Positions 8,357 through 17,540 of a stretch of DNA of 64,000 nt are shown piece by piece. Position 1 is the stretch's first letter. Every line of letters starts with the position of its first letter. A program made the translations under genes and the position numbers. This DNA comes from CALBPI01 sp942491885. GTDB lineage: Bacteria > Pseudomonadota > Gammaproteobacteria > Steroidobacterales > Woeseiaceae. The notes below the pieces were generated by a model. That model made no database searches. It had not been told where the DNA came from and saw nothing but the letters and a program-made list of their open reading frames with translations. The stretch lies in the NCBI GenBank assembly GCA_942491885.1, contig CALOCQ010000002.1, positions 558,001-622,000 of the forward strand, written 5' to 3'.

Positions 8357-8977
8357 ATGACCAATCGTCCAGAAATGTCTAAAGACGAGCGCGACATGCG
8401 CCGCTCATTCCGCATTCGCGAGCATGCATTTATTAATGTAAAAGAGCTTAGCGACAGTGAATACGCAAACGTGCTTGAGTCGCGTTCGTTGCAAAAGCCA
8501 TCCGAATTCGGCAACCATGCCCGACTCGTTAATCTTGAAGCGCGCTTTCAGGAAAGCTTCGCATTGCTTGGCACGGCGAGCAGTCCCGTTCGCGATTGCC
8601 TGAAGACCCTGAATGAGAAGATCACGTTGCTGTTCGATGAGCAGCCGGATCGCCAGCAGGCCATTCGCCAGCTGACCGAGGGTACGGCCAAAACCTGCGA
8701 GATAGGCTCGACCGGCGTCCGCTTCGACTATGACTCGCCATTGGCCGACGGCACCAAGCTGTTCCTGCAGATCATGCTGACCTCGGACCGTCATTATCTT
8801 GAAACCGCCGCTGTGGTGCGACGGCAAATGGAACCATTGAATGGCAGCAACGCCGGCTTCGGCGTGGCCGTCGAATTCGTTGGCTTCAGCGAGGCGGAAA
8901 GCGAGTTGCTGATCAAGCACTTGTTCCAGCGTGAGTCGCAAAGCCTGAGAATGCGCCGGCTGGAGTTAGGCGACTAG
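8357..8977 (+). CDS. PilZ domain protein
   Basis: A 206-residue soluble protein five bases after pomB. It contains RRSFRI (RxxxR-like, near residue 15) and a C-terminal half with CEIGSTGVRFDYDSPLADG, which looks like the second PilZ motif. That motif is degenerate: the canonical D/N-x-S-x-x-G reads EIGSTG here. Context suggests a cyclic-di-GMP-responsive modulator of the stator, like YcgR. Binding cannot be asserted because of the altered residues. Confidence 0.7.
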   Translation: MTNRPEMSKDERDMRRSFRIREHAFINVKELSDSEYANVLESRSLQKPSEFGNHARLVNLEARFQESFALLGTASSPVRDCLKTLNEKITLLFDEQPDRQQAIRQLTEGTAKTCEIGSTGVRFDYDSPLADGTKLFLQIMLTSDRHYLETAAVVRRQMEPLNGSNAGFGVAVEFVGFSEAESELLIKHLFQRESQSLRMRRLELGD

Positions 8978-9020
8978 TTCTGGGCCAGGCCAACAGGCAG
9001 CCTGCAGGCGTTGTTGCTAA

Positions 9021-9860
9021 CTAATTGCCGATGCTTTTGACCATGGAGTCCATGCGGGCAACAATTTCCGGCTGTAACTCGGCCAGACGCTCGGCACTCA
9101 GATTAAGCCGCGCTACCGAGACTTGCTCGTAGTCGAGCGGTGCATCGGGCGTCGATGCACACACCAGTTCGGCCGCCAAAACGACGTCGATAAGCCGCGC
9201 TGCGGCTGACCGGTTGTCCGTCACGTATTCGAGCGGCTCCAGCGTCTCGACGATCGTCTCATCAAATCCCCACGACTCGACGATGCAGCGCCCGACCTGC
9301 GGGTGCCAGCTATCCGGGTCGTTACTGTTGGCAAGTATATTGACCGGGATATCAGGGAAATCGGCGGCTTTGGTCAGCAGGTAAAGCTTGCCGACCTCAT
9401 GCAAGAGGCCGCACAGAAATGCCTGTTCCGGATCAACATCAGAACAGTTCCTGGCGAGGACGAACGCGACCGAGGACATAGACACACTGCGACGCCACAG
9501 CATCGCGAGGTCCCTCGCTATAGCCGGATGCTCCTTGGCAATAAAGATCTGCTCAACGGCAAGTGTGATTGCCATGTTGCGCACTTCTTTCAGGCCGAGA
9601 CGCATGACCGCCGCATTCAGGTCATTGATGCGGCTGCCGGCGCTGTTGAACAGCGCGGAATTGGCCGCCTGCATGAGTCGCGATGCGAGCATCGTCTCCA
9701 TGCTGGCTAGCTGTGCGACACGCTGGATATCGCAGTCTTCCTGTTCCAATGCATCGCGAATCTGAATCACGGCATCCGGGAACGACGGTAACTTGACTGT
9801 CTTTAGTTCGAGTTCTTTTGCAAGCAGCTGTAAGAACTGCATATTGTCTTCATTTACCAT
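9021..9860 (-). CDS. HDOD domain protein
   Basis: A 279-residue protein matching the HDOD family. Conserved features are LPSFPDAVIQIRDAL, LASRLMQAANSALFN, LNAAVMRLGLKEVRNMA and GLLHEVGKLYLLT. HDOD proteins resemble HD phosphohydrolases but usually lack catalysis and act in signalling scaffolds. It is the last gene of the long fliL-to-fliA operon, 21 bases after DUF2802. In many relatives chemotaxis genes occupy this position. Confidence 0.85.
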   Translation of the reverse strand: MVNEDNMQFLQLLAKELELKTVKLPSFPDAVIQIRDALEQEDCDIQRVAQLASMETMLASRLMQAANSALFNSAGSRINDLNAAVMRLGLKEVRNMAITLAVEQIFIAKEHPAIARDLAMLWRRSVSMSSVAFVLARNCSDVDPEQAFLCGLLHEVGKLYLLTKAADFPDIPVNILANSNDPDSWHPQVGRCIVESWGFDETIVETLEPLEYVTDNRSAAARLIDVVLAAELVCASTPDAPLDYEQVSVARLNLSAERLAELQPEIVARMDSMVKSIGN

Positions 9861-9881
9861 TGTCGCGTTCCTTGCAGGATC

Positions 9882-10292
9882 TTAATGTGAGCGTGGGCCG
9901 TGCAGGCGAACCAGTAGTTCTGCCTCACCCTGCGAAATACCGCAGCGCCCTGTTATTTGTGTTGCACCGATACCCTGACGGGCCAGCACCGTTGCATCGT
10001 GCATCGTCCCGGAGCCGGGTACCCGGCTTTGTTCGAGCTGCGTGTTGGCGAGATCGCGTAACCGTCGCGAGACCGTGGAAACTTCGTCATGCAATGCGGC
10101 AAGCTCTGCGTCGGTGCGGCTGCCGGACAACTCGAGTTCTCGCGCTTCGACGAGTTCGGTCAATCGGTTAAGACATCCATCTTGCAGGCTAAGTCGCTTG
10201 CGTACCGTGAGCAGCGTCGCAAACGTCACCAGAAACATCAGGGCGAATACCGATGCGAGGACCGATGGATAGGTAAGAATCGAATAGTCCAT
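9882..10292 (-). CDS. DUF2802 domain protein
   Basis: A 136-residue protein with one N-terminal transmembrane segment (about 10-30), a coiled-coil-like middle and a C-terminal helix-turn-helix-like segment (GIGATQITGRCGISQGEAELLVRLHG). The last part is the DUF2802 signature, found beside fliA and chemotaxis genes in pseudomonads. Its function is unknown. Its ATG overlaps the fliA stop by one base. Confidence 0.78.
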   Translation of the reverse strand: MDYSILTYPSVLASVFALMFLVTFATLLTVRKRLSLQDGCLNRLTELVEARELELSGSRTDAELAALHDEVSTVSRRLRDLANTQLEQSRVPGSGTMHDATVLARQGIGATQITGRCGISQGEAELLVRLHGPRSH

Positions 10293-11032
10293 TATTTGTT
10301 CTCCAGATAATCTGCATAGTCGCCGAGCTTGGCGCGCAATCGCAGTAGCGCCTGGCCATGGATCTGGCAGACCCGTGATTCACTGACCTCGAGGATTGCG
10401 CCGACTTCCTTCAGGTTCATGTCTCTCTGGTAATACAGCGACAAAACCATACGTTCACGCTCCGGGAGTTTTTCGATGGCCGCCGCAAGCCGGTCGCCGA
10501 ACTGGATCTCCTCCAGTGCATCGTCGGGCTCGGCGTGATCACTCGACGCGACCTCCTGGGTCCTGTCCGAATCCGCAAACGGCTGGTCGAGGCTGAACAG
10601 GCGACAGCTGGCCGAATCGCGAAGGATCGCGTGGTACTCCTCAAGCGGCATCTCGAGGTGATCAGCAATTTGCTGGTCGCCCGGATGCTGGCCGCTCTCG
10701 GACTGCAGTTCAGCGATCGCCTCAGTGATGCTGCGATAGCGGCGGTGCACCGAACGCGGCGTCCAGTCCGACTTGCGCACCTCGTCAAGAATCGCACCAC
10801 GGATACGTATGCCGGCGTAGGTTTCAAAGCTCGCACCGCGACTCTCGTCGTAGTGGCTGGCCGCCTCTATCAGACCCAGCATGCCCGCCTGCACCAGGTC
10901 ATCGAGCTCAATGCTGGCCGGCAACTTGGCCATGATGTGATGCGCGATGCGCTTCACGAGTACCAGATTGCTGGTGATCAGTTTTTCCGAGGCATGTTCG
11001 GTTCGTGCCGACACGGGCTGTGCATAACTCAT
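10292..11032 (-). CDS. fliA: flagellar sigma factor FliA (sigma-28)
   Basis: A 246-residue sigma-70-family factor for late flagellar genes. Region 2 includes LDDLVQAGMLGLIEAASHYD and FETYAGIRIRGAILDEVRKSDW; region 4 includes LPERERMVLSLYYQRDMNLKEVG and VSESRVCQIHGQAL. All are typical of FliA. The start at 11032 overlaps the fleN stop (ATGA); the longer frame to 11125 lies inside fleN. FlgM (47917-48231) is its expected anti-sigma factor. Eight candidate target promoters are visible in this window. Confidence 0.95.
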   Translation of the reverse strand: MSYAQPVSARTEHASEKLITSNLVLVKRIAHHIMAKLPASIELDDLVQAGMLGLIEAASHYDESRGASFETYAGIRIRGAILDEVRKSDWTPRSVHRRYRSITEAIAELQSESGQHPGDQQIADHLEMPLEEYHAILRDSASCRLFSLDQPFADSDRTQEVASSDHAEPDDALEEIQFGDRLAAAIEKLPERERMVLSLYYQRDMNLKEVGAILEVSESRVCQIHGQALLRLRAKLGDYADYLENK

Positions 11033-11907
11033 GCTCGTGCTCCTCGCGCAGCGCCCTGCTGATCGTGAATCAACCGCTCGAAGAAAAACTTCAGGCCTCC
11101 GCTGGGCTCGTGCGGCGTCTTCCACGCGTCGATAGTCTCAGCCAGCTGGCCGAATGCCTTGGCCGACCAGCTCTCAGGGTATGCATCAACAACCGCGCGT
11201 TGCTCCTGCACGGCCTTCTTCAGATAGCCATCGGACGGGATGGTGCCGGCATGCGTGAGCACGACATCAAGAAAACGGTCCGTCACACGCAGTAACTTCT
11301 CGAACAACTCGCGCCCATCGACGCGGCTACGCGACATATTGCTCAGCACGTGAAAACGACGAATGCCGTAGTCGCGACTGAAAACTTTGATCAGCGCATA
11401 GGCGTCGGTTATCGATGCGGGCTCGTCACAAACGACGACCAGCGCATGCTGGGCGGCCTGCGTAAAGCGCGCGACATTCTCTGCCAGTCCTGCGGCAGTG
11501 TCGATCACCAGCACGTCCGGTTGACGTTCGAGCTGACTGAATGCCGAGATGATCGCCGCCTGTGAGGCTTGCGGCAGATCTGCCATCGTGCGGTCGCCTG
11601 ACGCAGCCGGCACAATACGAATGCCGGCCGGACCCTGCACGATTGCCTGCTCCAGGTCCGCCTCGCCGCGAATCATGTGTGCGAGGTTATAGACCGGCTG
11701 TAGCCCCAGCAGCACATCGACATTAGCGAGCGACAGATCCGCGTCCATCAGCATCACGTCGCGACCGCGCGCGGCAAGTGCGACAGACAGGTTTGCCGAA
11801 ACATTCGTCTTGCCGACGCCGCCCTTGCCACTGGTAACCGCAATTACCTTGGTCGGGCGCGTTGCCATTGCCTGATGCAGCTGGTGGGCTTGTGATGAGT
11901 TATCCAT
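11029..11907 (-). CDS. fleN: flagellar number regulator FleN (FlhG), MinD-like ATPase
   Basis: A 292-residue ParA/MinD-type ATPase with a deviant Walker A, VTSGKGGVGKT, plus LMDADLSLANVDVLLGL and VIDTAAGL. FleN/FlhG limits the number of polar flagella, partly by antagonising FleQ and balancing FlhF. A C-terminal amphipathic membrane-targeting segment is suggested by GGLKFFFERL. The start at 11907 overlaps flhF by eight bases; an upstream in-frame ATG at 11922 is possible. Confidence 0.93.
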   Translation of the reverse strand: MDNSSQAHQLHQAMATRPTKVIAVTSGKGGVGKTNVSANLSVALAARGRDVMLMDADLSLANVDVLLGLQPVYNLAHMIRGEADLEQAIVQGPAGIRIVPAASGDRTMADLPQASQAAIISAFSQLERQPDVLVIDTAAGLAENVARFTQAAQHALVVVCDEPASITDAYALIKVFSRDYGIRRFHVLSNMSRSRVDGRELFEKLLRVTDRFLDVVLTHAGTIPSDGYLKKAVQEQRAVVDAYPESWSAKAFGQLAETIDAWKTPHEPSGGLKFFFERLIHDQQGAARGARA

Positions 11908-13195
11908 GCGCCACCTCCGCATGTCCGAAACGGCTCGCCATCAATGTCTCATCGGGCATGTATTCATCCGCCATCGCATACTCCAGCGCGCGATTCATCA
12001 GCCACATACGGCGGCGCTCGGCGCCGTACAAGTCGTCCGGCACGCGCTGGCCATCGCACAGGTATGCCAGCGGTAAGCCGTGGCGTATCAATACAGACAT
12101 CGGTGCACCGAGGCGGCAAGCCTCATCGATTTTTGTGATGACCGCAGCGGTCAATTTCGCTTTTCCATAGTGGCGCACAATTTCCTCCAGCAAGTGCTCA
12201 TCGGCGGTTGCCGCCATCGTTAGGTACAGTTGAATCTCGCGACGCTCGTTGGTCAGCCCTTCGAGCATTTTTGCGAGTCGCACGTCGCGCTGACTGACGC
12301 CCGCCGTATCGATCAGTACGAGTTTGAAGTCATCGAGACGCTCCAGCAGCCGCTCGAGGCTGTCTGCATCGCTGGCCTCGAAGACCGATGCGTTGATGAT
12401 TCGTCCGAACGTGCGCAGCTGCTCCTGAGCACCGATACGGAAGCTGTCCATCGACACAAGCGCAATGCTGCGCGCTCCATGGCGCACCGCAAATTGCGAT
12501 GCGATCTTGGCGATCGTCGTCGTCTTGCCGACACCGGTAGGGCCAACAAAGGCGGCGACGCCACCCTCACTCAACAGTCGTTCCCCGAACACCGGCAGTG
12601 CGCTGGCGAGTTCTGCGATCGGCGCACGCCATGGATGCTGGAGTCGGCTACCTTCTTTCTCCATACGCTCACAAACGTCACCGGCAATATCGGAAGCAAT
12701 GCCAAGACGCGTCAGATTTCGCAATATTTGGGCGCGGGCCGGATCGGCACAGGCGCGACGCTGCCAGTTCAGGGCGCTGACTTGCTCGTGCAACAGTGCG
12801 CGCATCGCGCCGATGTCGTCACGCAATGCGCCAAAGTCCTCGATGCCGTCCTGGCCAACGTTAAGTGCGGTGATGTGGGTGTCGTTCAGCCGGTGGGAAT
12901 CGAGCGGCGCATCGCCCTTGTCAGCACGCGACAACAAGTCGTGAACCGGGCCGGCTGGTGTCGGATCGTCCACGATGTCCGCGGGCGCATCGTCCGCCTC
13001 GCTACTCTGCGTCATTGAATCGCCGCGCCGTAGCGCCTGCTTGACCAACGCTTCGTCGTAGTCGAGTGCTGCGATAATTTCGATATAGTCACCGACGCGG
13101 CGGTTCGACAGAATGACCGCATCCGGTCCCTGCTCCACTCTCACCGCTTTCAATGCTTCACGCATATTCGGTGCAAGAAATCGCTTGATCTTCAT
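11900..13195 (-). CDS. flhF: flagellar biosynthesis GTPase FlhF
   Basis: A 431-residue SRP-type GTPase that marks the pole for flagellum assembly. The N-terminal domain begins MKIKRFLAPNMREALKAVR. The GTPase motifs are GPTGVGKTTTIAKIAS, VSMDSFRIGAQEQL, LIDTAGVSQRD and ITKIDEA. The start at 13195 is the conserved family start; the longer frame to 13267 has no homology-like sequence. It lies between flhA and fleN, as in other polar flagellates. Confidence 0.94.
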   Translation of the reverse strand: MKIKRFLAPNMREALKAVRVEQGPDAVILSNRRVGDYIEIIAALDYDEALVKQALRRGDSMTQSSEADDAPADIVDDPTPAGPVHDLLSRADKGDAPLDSHRLNDTHITALNVGQDGIEDFGALRDDIGAMRALLHEQVSALNWQRRACADPARAQILRNLTRLGIASDIAGDVCERMEKEGSRLQHPWRAPIAELASALPVFGERLLSEGGVAAFVGPTGVGKTTTIAKIASQFAVRHGARSIALVSMDSFRIGAQEQLRTFGRIINASVFEASDADSLERLLERLDDFKLVLIDTAGVSQRDVRLAKMLEGLTNERREIQLYLTMAATADEHLLEEIVRHYGKAKLTAAVITKIDEACRLGAPMSVLIRHGLPLAYLCDGQRVPDDLYGAERRRMWLMNRALEYAMADEYMPDETLMASRFGHAEVAHG

Positions 13196-13247
13196 ATTGC
13201 GAGCTCCATGCCACTCTCTGGCGCAAATCCTATTGCGCGTTTTTCTT

Positions 13248-15287
13248 TTACTGTCCGACGGTCGCAATCATGCGAATCTGCCGGTCATCCGGTATCTCGT
13301 TGTAGGCCAACACATGCAGGTTGCGAATCCCCTTCATCATCCTTGCAAGCCATGGCCTGACGGTCGGTCCGACCAGTAGCACCGCGGATTGCCCCGCCGC
13401 CTCCTGATCGCTGGCCTTCTCTGTCAGGGAGCGGTGGATTCGTTCCACCAACCCTGGTTCAAGCCCTGCGACCGCACCGTTCTGAGAAGAGTTATTCAAG
13501 ATCTGTTCCAACTCGGGCTCCAGCGTCAAAACAGGCACTTCTTCGTTGTTTCCACTGATGTTTTGGACGATCGAGCGGCCCAGCGCGACGCGCACCGCAG
13601 ACGTCAGGGCGTCAGGTTCTTGACTCTTCGTGCCCTGATCAGCCAATGTTTCGGCGATTTTGCGGATATTGCGTACCGGGATGCGTTCCGCCAACAGGTT
13701 TTGCAGCACGCGCAGAATCGTCGCCATCGGCAGCGTTTTCGGGGTCAGCTCCTCGACCAGCTTGGGCGCTGACGTCGCCAGCCGGTCAAGCAGGTTCTGC
13801 AATTCTTCGTGCCCGATCAGCTCATGAGCATGCTCCTGCAGGACCTGACTGATGTGCGTCGCCACGACCGTGCTCGGATCAACCACGGTGTAACCGAGCA
13901 TCTGCGCCTCTTCCTGTTGCGAATTGTCGATCCACACAGCATCGAGGCCGAACGCGGGATCGCGCGTCTTCAGACCGTTCAGATCGCCAAACACCTGGCC
14001 AGGATTAATCGCGAGCTCTTTATCGATCTCGATTTCGCCTTCGCCGAGGGGCACGCCCATCAGCGAAATGCGGTATTGGGAAGGTTTGAGGTCGAGGTTG
14101 TCGCGGATGTGTACCGGCGGCAGCAGGAAGCCGAGATTGTCGGTCAACTTGCGGCGTACACCCTTAATCCGGTTGACCAGCGGTCCGCCGCGCTGACGGT
14201 CAACCAGCGGGATGAGGCGATAACCCACTTCCAGGCCAATCGTGTCCAACGGACTAACGTCGTCCCACGACAACTCGCGTGTCGCAGGCTCTGCCGCTGG
14301 TGCCGCTTCCAGCACCTCCGCTTCGGCTGGTGGCTTACGTGACAACTTGTAGCTGGCATAGACGCAAATACTCGCGAGCAGGATGAAGGCGAAGTTCGGC
14401 ATGCCGGGGATCAGGCCCAGCGTAATGAGCACGCCGCCGGTCACCGCCAACGTGCGCGGCTGGTTGAATACCTGCTTGACGATCTGGCTGCTCATGTCCT
14501 GGGCGTGCGATACGCGGGTCACAATCACCGCAACCGCTGTCGACAGCAACAGCGAGGGAATCTGCGCCACCAGACCATCGCCGATGGTCAGCAAGGTGTA
14601 AATCTTGCCGGCCTCGGTGAACGACAGGTCGTGCTGTAGCGTGCCGATGAACAGCCCGCCGATGACATTGATGAACAGGATCAGAATGCTGGCGATCGCG
14701 TCGCCGCGAACAAACTTGCTGGCACCGTCCATGGCACCGTAGAAGTCTGCCTCGCCGGCAACTTCCGAACGCCGGAGGCGCGCCGTGTCCTGATCAATCA
14801 GGCCGGCGTTAAGATCGGCATCGATCGCCATCTGTTTGCCGGGCATCGCATCAAGCGTGAATCGCGCGGTGACTTCAGAAACGCGACCGGCGCCCTTGGT
14901 GACCACGACGAAGTTGATGATCACCAGAATCGAGAACACCACCAGACCGACCGCGAAATTACCGCCGACAACGAAGTCGGCAAACGCCTGAATGACCTTG
15001 CCCGCCGCACCCTCGCCGTTGTGCCCCTCAAGCAGCACGACACGGGTAGAGGCGATGTTGAGTGCGAGTCGCAGTAGAGTCACGACCAGCAACACGGTCG
15101 GAAAAACACCAAAATCGAGTGGTCGGGAGACGTAAATAACCGTCAACAGAATCGCCAGCGACATTGCAATGTTGAAGGTGAACAGTGTGTCCAGCGCGAA
15201 TGGCGGTAACGGCACCATCATCATCGCGAGAATGATTAACAACAGGATCGGTACGCCGAGGCCTCGGCTTATTGTGCTCAGTTTCAT
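13248..15287 (-). CDS. flhA: flagellar type III export apparatus protein FlhA
   Basis: A 679-residue integral membrane component of the export gate. About eight transmembrane helices fill the N-terminal half. The conserved FHIPEP-like region is FTLDAMPGKQMAIDADLNAG, with VSEVTARF just before. The C-terminal cytoplasmic domain (from about 350) binds chaperone-substrate complexes such as FliS-FliC. The length is normal for the family. Confidence 0.96.
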   Translation of the reverse strand: MKLSTISRGLGVPILLLIILAMMMVPLPPFALDTLFTFNIAMSLAILLTVIYVSRPLDFGVFPTVLLVVTLLRLALNIASTRVVLLEGHNGEGAAGKVIQAFADFVVGGNFAVGLVVFSILVIINFVVVTKGAGRVSEVTARFTLDAMPGKQMAIDADLNAGLIDQDTARLRRSEVAGEADFYGAMDGASKFVRGDAIASILILFINVIGGLFIGTLQHDLSFTEAGKIYTLLTIGDGLVAQIPSLLLSTAVAVIVTRVSHAQDMSSQIVKQVFNQPRTLAVTGGVLITLGLIPGMPNFAFILLASICVYASYKLSRKPPAEAEVLEAAPAAEPATRELSWDDVSPLDTIGLEVGYRLIPLVDRQRGGPLVNRIKGVRRKLTDNLGFLLPPVHIRDNLDLKPSQYRISLMGVPLGEGEIEIDKELAINPGQVFGDLNGLKTRDPAFGLDAVWIDNSQQEEAQMLGYTVVDPSTVVATHISQVLQEHAHELIGHEELQNLLDRLATSAPKLVEELTPKTLPMATILRVLQNLLAERIPVRNIRKIAETLADQGTKSQEPDALTSAVRVALGRSIVQNISGNNEEVPVLTLEPELEQILNNSSQNGAVAGLEPGLVERIHRSLTEKASDQEAAGQSAVLLVGPTVRPWLARMMKGIRNLHVLAYNEIPDDRQIRMIATVGQ

Positions 15288-15323
15288 TGCTGTTTGTTCC
15301 GCATGTTGATTGTGTTCATTTGA

Positions 15324-16475
15324 TTAATTCGACCGTCTGCGACCGCGACGGGTATAAAGCGACTCGTCTACAACCGGCACCGGTGGCGTCAGTGAGCGCG
15401 CCTGTGCACCGCCGTCGCGAAGCTGGAATACATAGGCGAGAACCTGAGCGACGGCCGTATACAGGCCGGCCGGAATTTTGTGACCGATTTTGGTGCTGTG
15501 GAATAGTGAGCGCGCGAGCGGTGGCGCCGAGAACAGCGCGACATTGTGCTCGGCGGCAATCTCACGAATGCGCGCCGCGACCAGATCCTGACCCTTGGCA
15601 ACGACTTCGGGCGCGACCATCTTGCCTTCCTTGTAGCTCAGAGCGACGGCGAAATGTGTCGGGTTGGTGATGATGACGTCGGCATAAGGCACCGCATCCA
15701 TCATCCGCCGCGTGGCAACCTCCTGCTGCAGCTGGCGAATGCGCTGACGAACCTCGGGCTTGCCATCCGTCTCTTTCATCTCATCGCGTACTTCCTGACG
15801 CGTCATTTTCAGTTTCTTCGAATACTCAAACAGCTGCCAGGGCACATCGATGACGGCGCCAACGATCAGCGCGCTACTGACAACCAGTAGCGACATTGCC
15901 GACAGCCAGCAGGCTTTAAGCAATGCCTTTCCGATTGGCATATCACTGATACGCAGTACCTCGTCCGAGATATGCAAAAGCCACAGCACGGCGACGACAA
16001 CAATGAGCGCGACCTTGGCCAGCGACTTGGATAATTCCACCAGCGCCTTGAGACCAAACATCCGTTTAAAGCCTTTCGCGATGCTAATGCGCTCAAGCTT
16101 TGGGGCGAGCGCCTTGCCACTGAACGAGACGCCACCCAGTAACACTGAGAAAGCGAACGCCGCGATGATGACAACAGCACCCAGCGGAATCAGGATGCCG
16201 AGTGCATGCGTGGCTTGCCCGGCCAGAGATGACGCCATCGCGTCTGCCTGAAAAATTGATTTACGCTCGATGTGGAAACCGGCGGCGAAGCTCGCCACCA
16301 GCTGCTCGCCGAGTGGCGCACCGAATACCAGCAATGCCCCCGATGATGCGAGCATGACACCGGAAGTCGTCAGTTCCCGCGAGCGGGGAACGTCGCCTTT
16401 GTTGCGCGCGTCCTGACGACGCTTGGGGGTTGCTTGTTCTGTCTTCTCCTGCCCACTGTTGTTTTGCTCGGCCAT
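15324..16475 (-). CDS. flhB: flagellar export gate protein FlhB
   Basis: A 383-residue membrane protein with four helices in the N-terminal ~210 residues. The C-terminal cytoplasmic domain contains the autocleavage site NPTH (in VIITNPTHFAVALSYKE). Cleavage there switches export from rod/hook to filament substrates together with FliK. An N-terminal charged segment (GQEKTEQATPKRRQDARNKG) is typical. The ATG overlaps the fliR stop by one base. Confidence 0.96.
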   Translation of the reverse strand: MAEQNNSGQEKTEQATPKRRQDARNKGDVPRSRELTTSGVMLASSGALLVFGAPLGEQLVASFAAGFHIERKSIFQADAMASSLAGQATHALGILIPLGAVVIIAAFAFSVLLGGVSFSGKALAPKLERISIAKGFKRMFGLKALVELSKSLAKVALIVVVAVLWLLHISDEVLRISDMPIGKALLKACWLSAMSLLVVSSALIVGAVIDVPWQLFEYSKKLKMTRQEVRDEMKETDGKPEVRQRIRQLQQEVATRRMMDAVPYADVIITNPTHFAVALSYKEGKMVAPEVVAKGQDLVAARIREIAAEHNVALFSAPPLARSLFHSTKIGHKIPAGLYTAVAQVLAYVFQLRDGGAQARSLTPPVPVVDESLYTRRGRRRSN

Positions 16476-17257
16476 CAGGGCGTCCCCTGCATCAGGCCTG
16501 CAAGCGTCTCAAGCGCGCCCTCAAACATCGCCGTAAAGGCGGGCTCGATGCCACCCACGCTGAGATAAAGCACGATGAAGCCGAGCAACATCGAAATCGG
16601 GAAGCCGACCGCAAACAGGTTCATTGATGGTGCCGCGCGACTCATCACGCCGAAAGACAGATTCACCACCAGCAGGGTCGTGACGGCCGGCAAGGCGATG
16701 CGCATGGCACCGACAAACAACTGGCTGCTCCAGGTCAGCACTGCCTGCACGTCGGCGGCATTCAGATAGGCCGAGCCGATCGGGGCGCTGCTGAAGCTAT
16801 CGAACAGCATCTGGATCAAAGCCAGATGGCCGTTCATAGTCAGAAAGATAAGCAGCGTCAGCATCATATACAGCTGACCGATAACCGGGACATTGACGCC
16901 ACTGACGCGGTCAATGAAGACCGCGAAACCGAGGCCCATGCTCATAGAAATAGTTTGTGCGCCTAACGTGATCGCATCGAAGACGATCTGCACGACAAAC
17001 CCCATGATCAGTCCCATTGCCGCTTCCTGCAGCGCACGAATGAGTCCGGCGAGCGAAAATATTTCTATGGCTGCAAGCTCATTTGTCACCAATGGGCCAA
17101 TCATGATGGTCAGGACGATGGCGAGAAGCGCGCGGATGCGTCGTGGTACGAATGCGCCGCCGAATGCCGGCAACGTGACAACGAAGGTACTGATGCGGAT
17201 GAACGGCCAGACATACAGCGACAAGAGATCAACGAATGGCATGATTTCGAACGACAT
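16475..17257 (-). CDS. fliR: flagellar export protein FliR
   Basis: A 260-residue, highly hydrophobic protein with about six membrane segments. It matches FliR in length and pattern (for example YVWPFIRISTFVVTLPAFGG near the N-terminus and FAVGFPISMLLGFIVLYLS near the C-terminus). It forms the export channel with FliP and FliQ. It lies between fliQ and flhB. Confidence 0.93.
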   Translation of the reverse strand: MSFEIMPFVDLLSLYVWPFIRISTFVVTLPAFGGAFVPRRIRALLAIVLTIMIGPLVTNELAAIEIFSLAGLIRALQEAAMGLIMGFVVQIVFDAITLGAQTISMSMGLGFAVFIDRVSGVNVPVIGQLYMMLTLLIFLTMNGHLALIQMLFDSFSSAPIGSAYLNAADVQAVLTWSSQLFVGAMRIALPAVTTLLVVNLSFGVMSRAAPSMNLFAVGFPISMLLGFIVLYLSVGGIEPAFTAMFEGALETLAGLMQGTP

Positions 17258-17261
17258 GGCG

Positions 17262-17531
17262 CTAACCGATCAATGTGGGAATCTGCAGGATGAGGTCCCG
17301 CGTGAAATTGACCAGCGTGCCGATAATCCACGGACCGGCGACCATCAGGGCGAGGCCCAGCACCAGCAACTTCGGAATGAATGACAGCGTCATTTCGTTA
17401 ATTTGCGTTGCCGCTTGCAACATGCCGATGAGCAGGCCAATAAGCAGCGCCGACATCAGCAATGGCGAGGAGATCGCAAAAGTGACCCACAACGCCTGTT
17501 GGCCGATCGACAAAATGGATTCGGATGTCAT
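17262..17531 (-). CDS. fliQ: flagellar export protein FliQ
   Basis: An 89-residue protein with two transmembrane helices. The typical segment LIGLLIGMLQAATQINEMTL lies between them, and the protein ends with the usual short hydrophobic tail. It surrounds FliP in the export gate. It is four bases from fliR and nine from fliP. Confidence 0.94.
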   Translation of the reverse strand: MTSESILSIGQQALWVTFAISSPLLMSALLIGLLIGMLQAATQINEMTLSFIPKLLVLGLALMVAGPWIIGTLVNFTRDLILQIPTLIG

Positions 17532-17540
17532 CAGGGCGGC

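Noticed and set aside
13198..13213. Sigma-54-like TGGCAT-N5-TCGC near the flhF start
   Set aside because: Two mismatches, and its implied transcription start would fall inside flhF, after the ATG at 13195.
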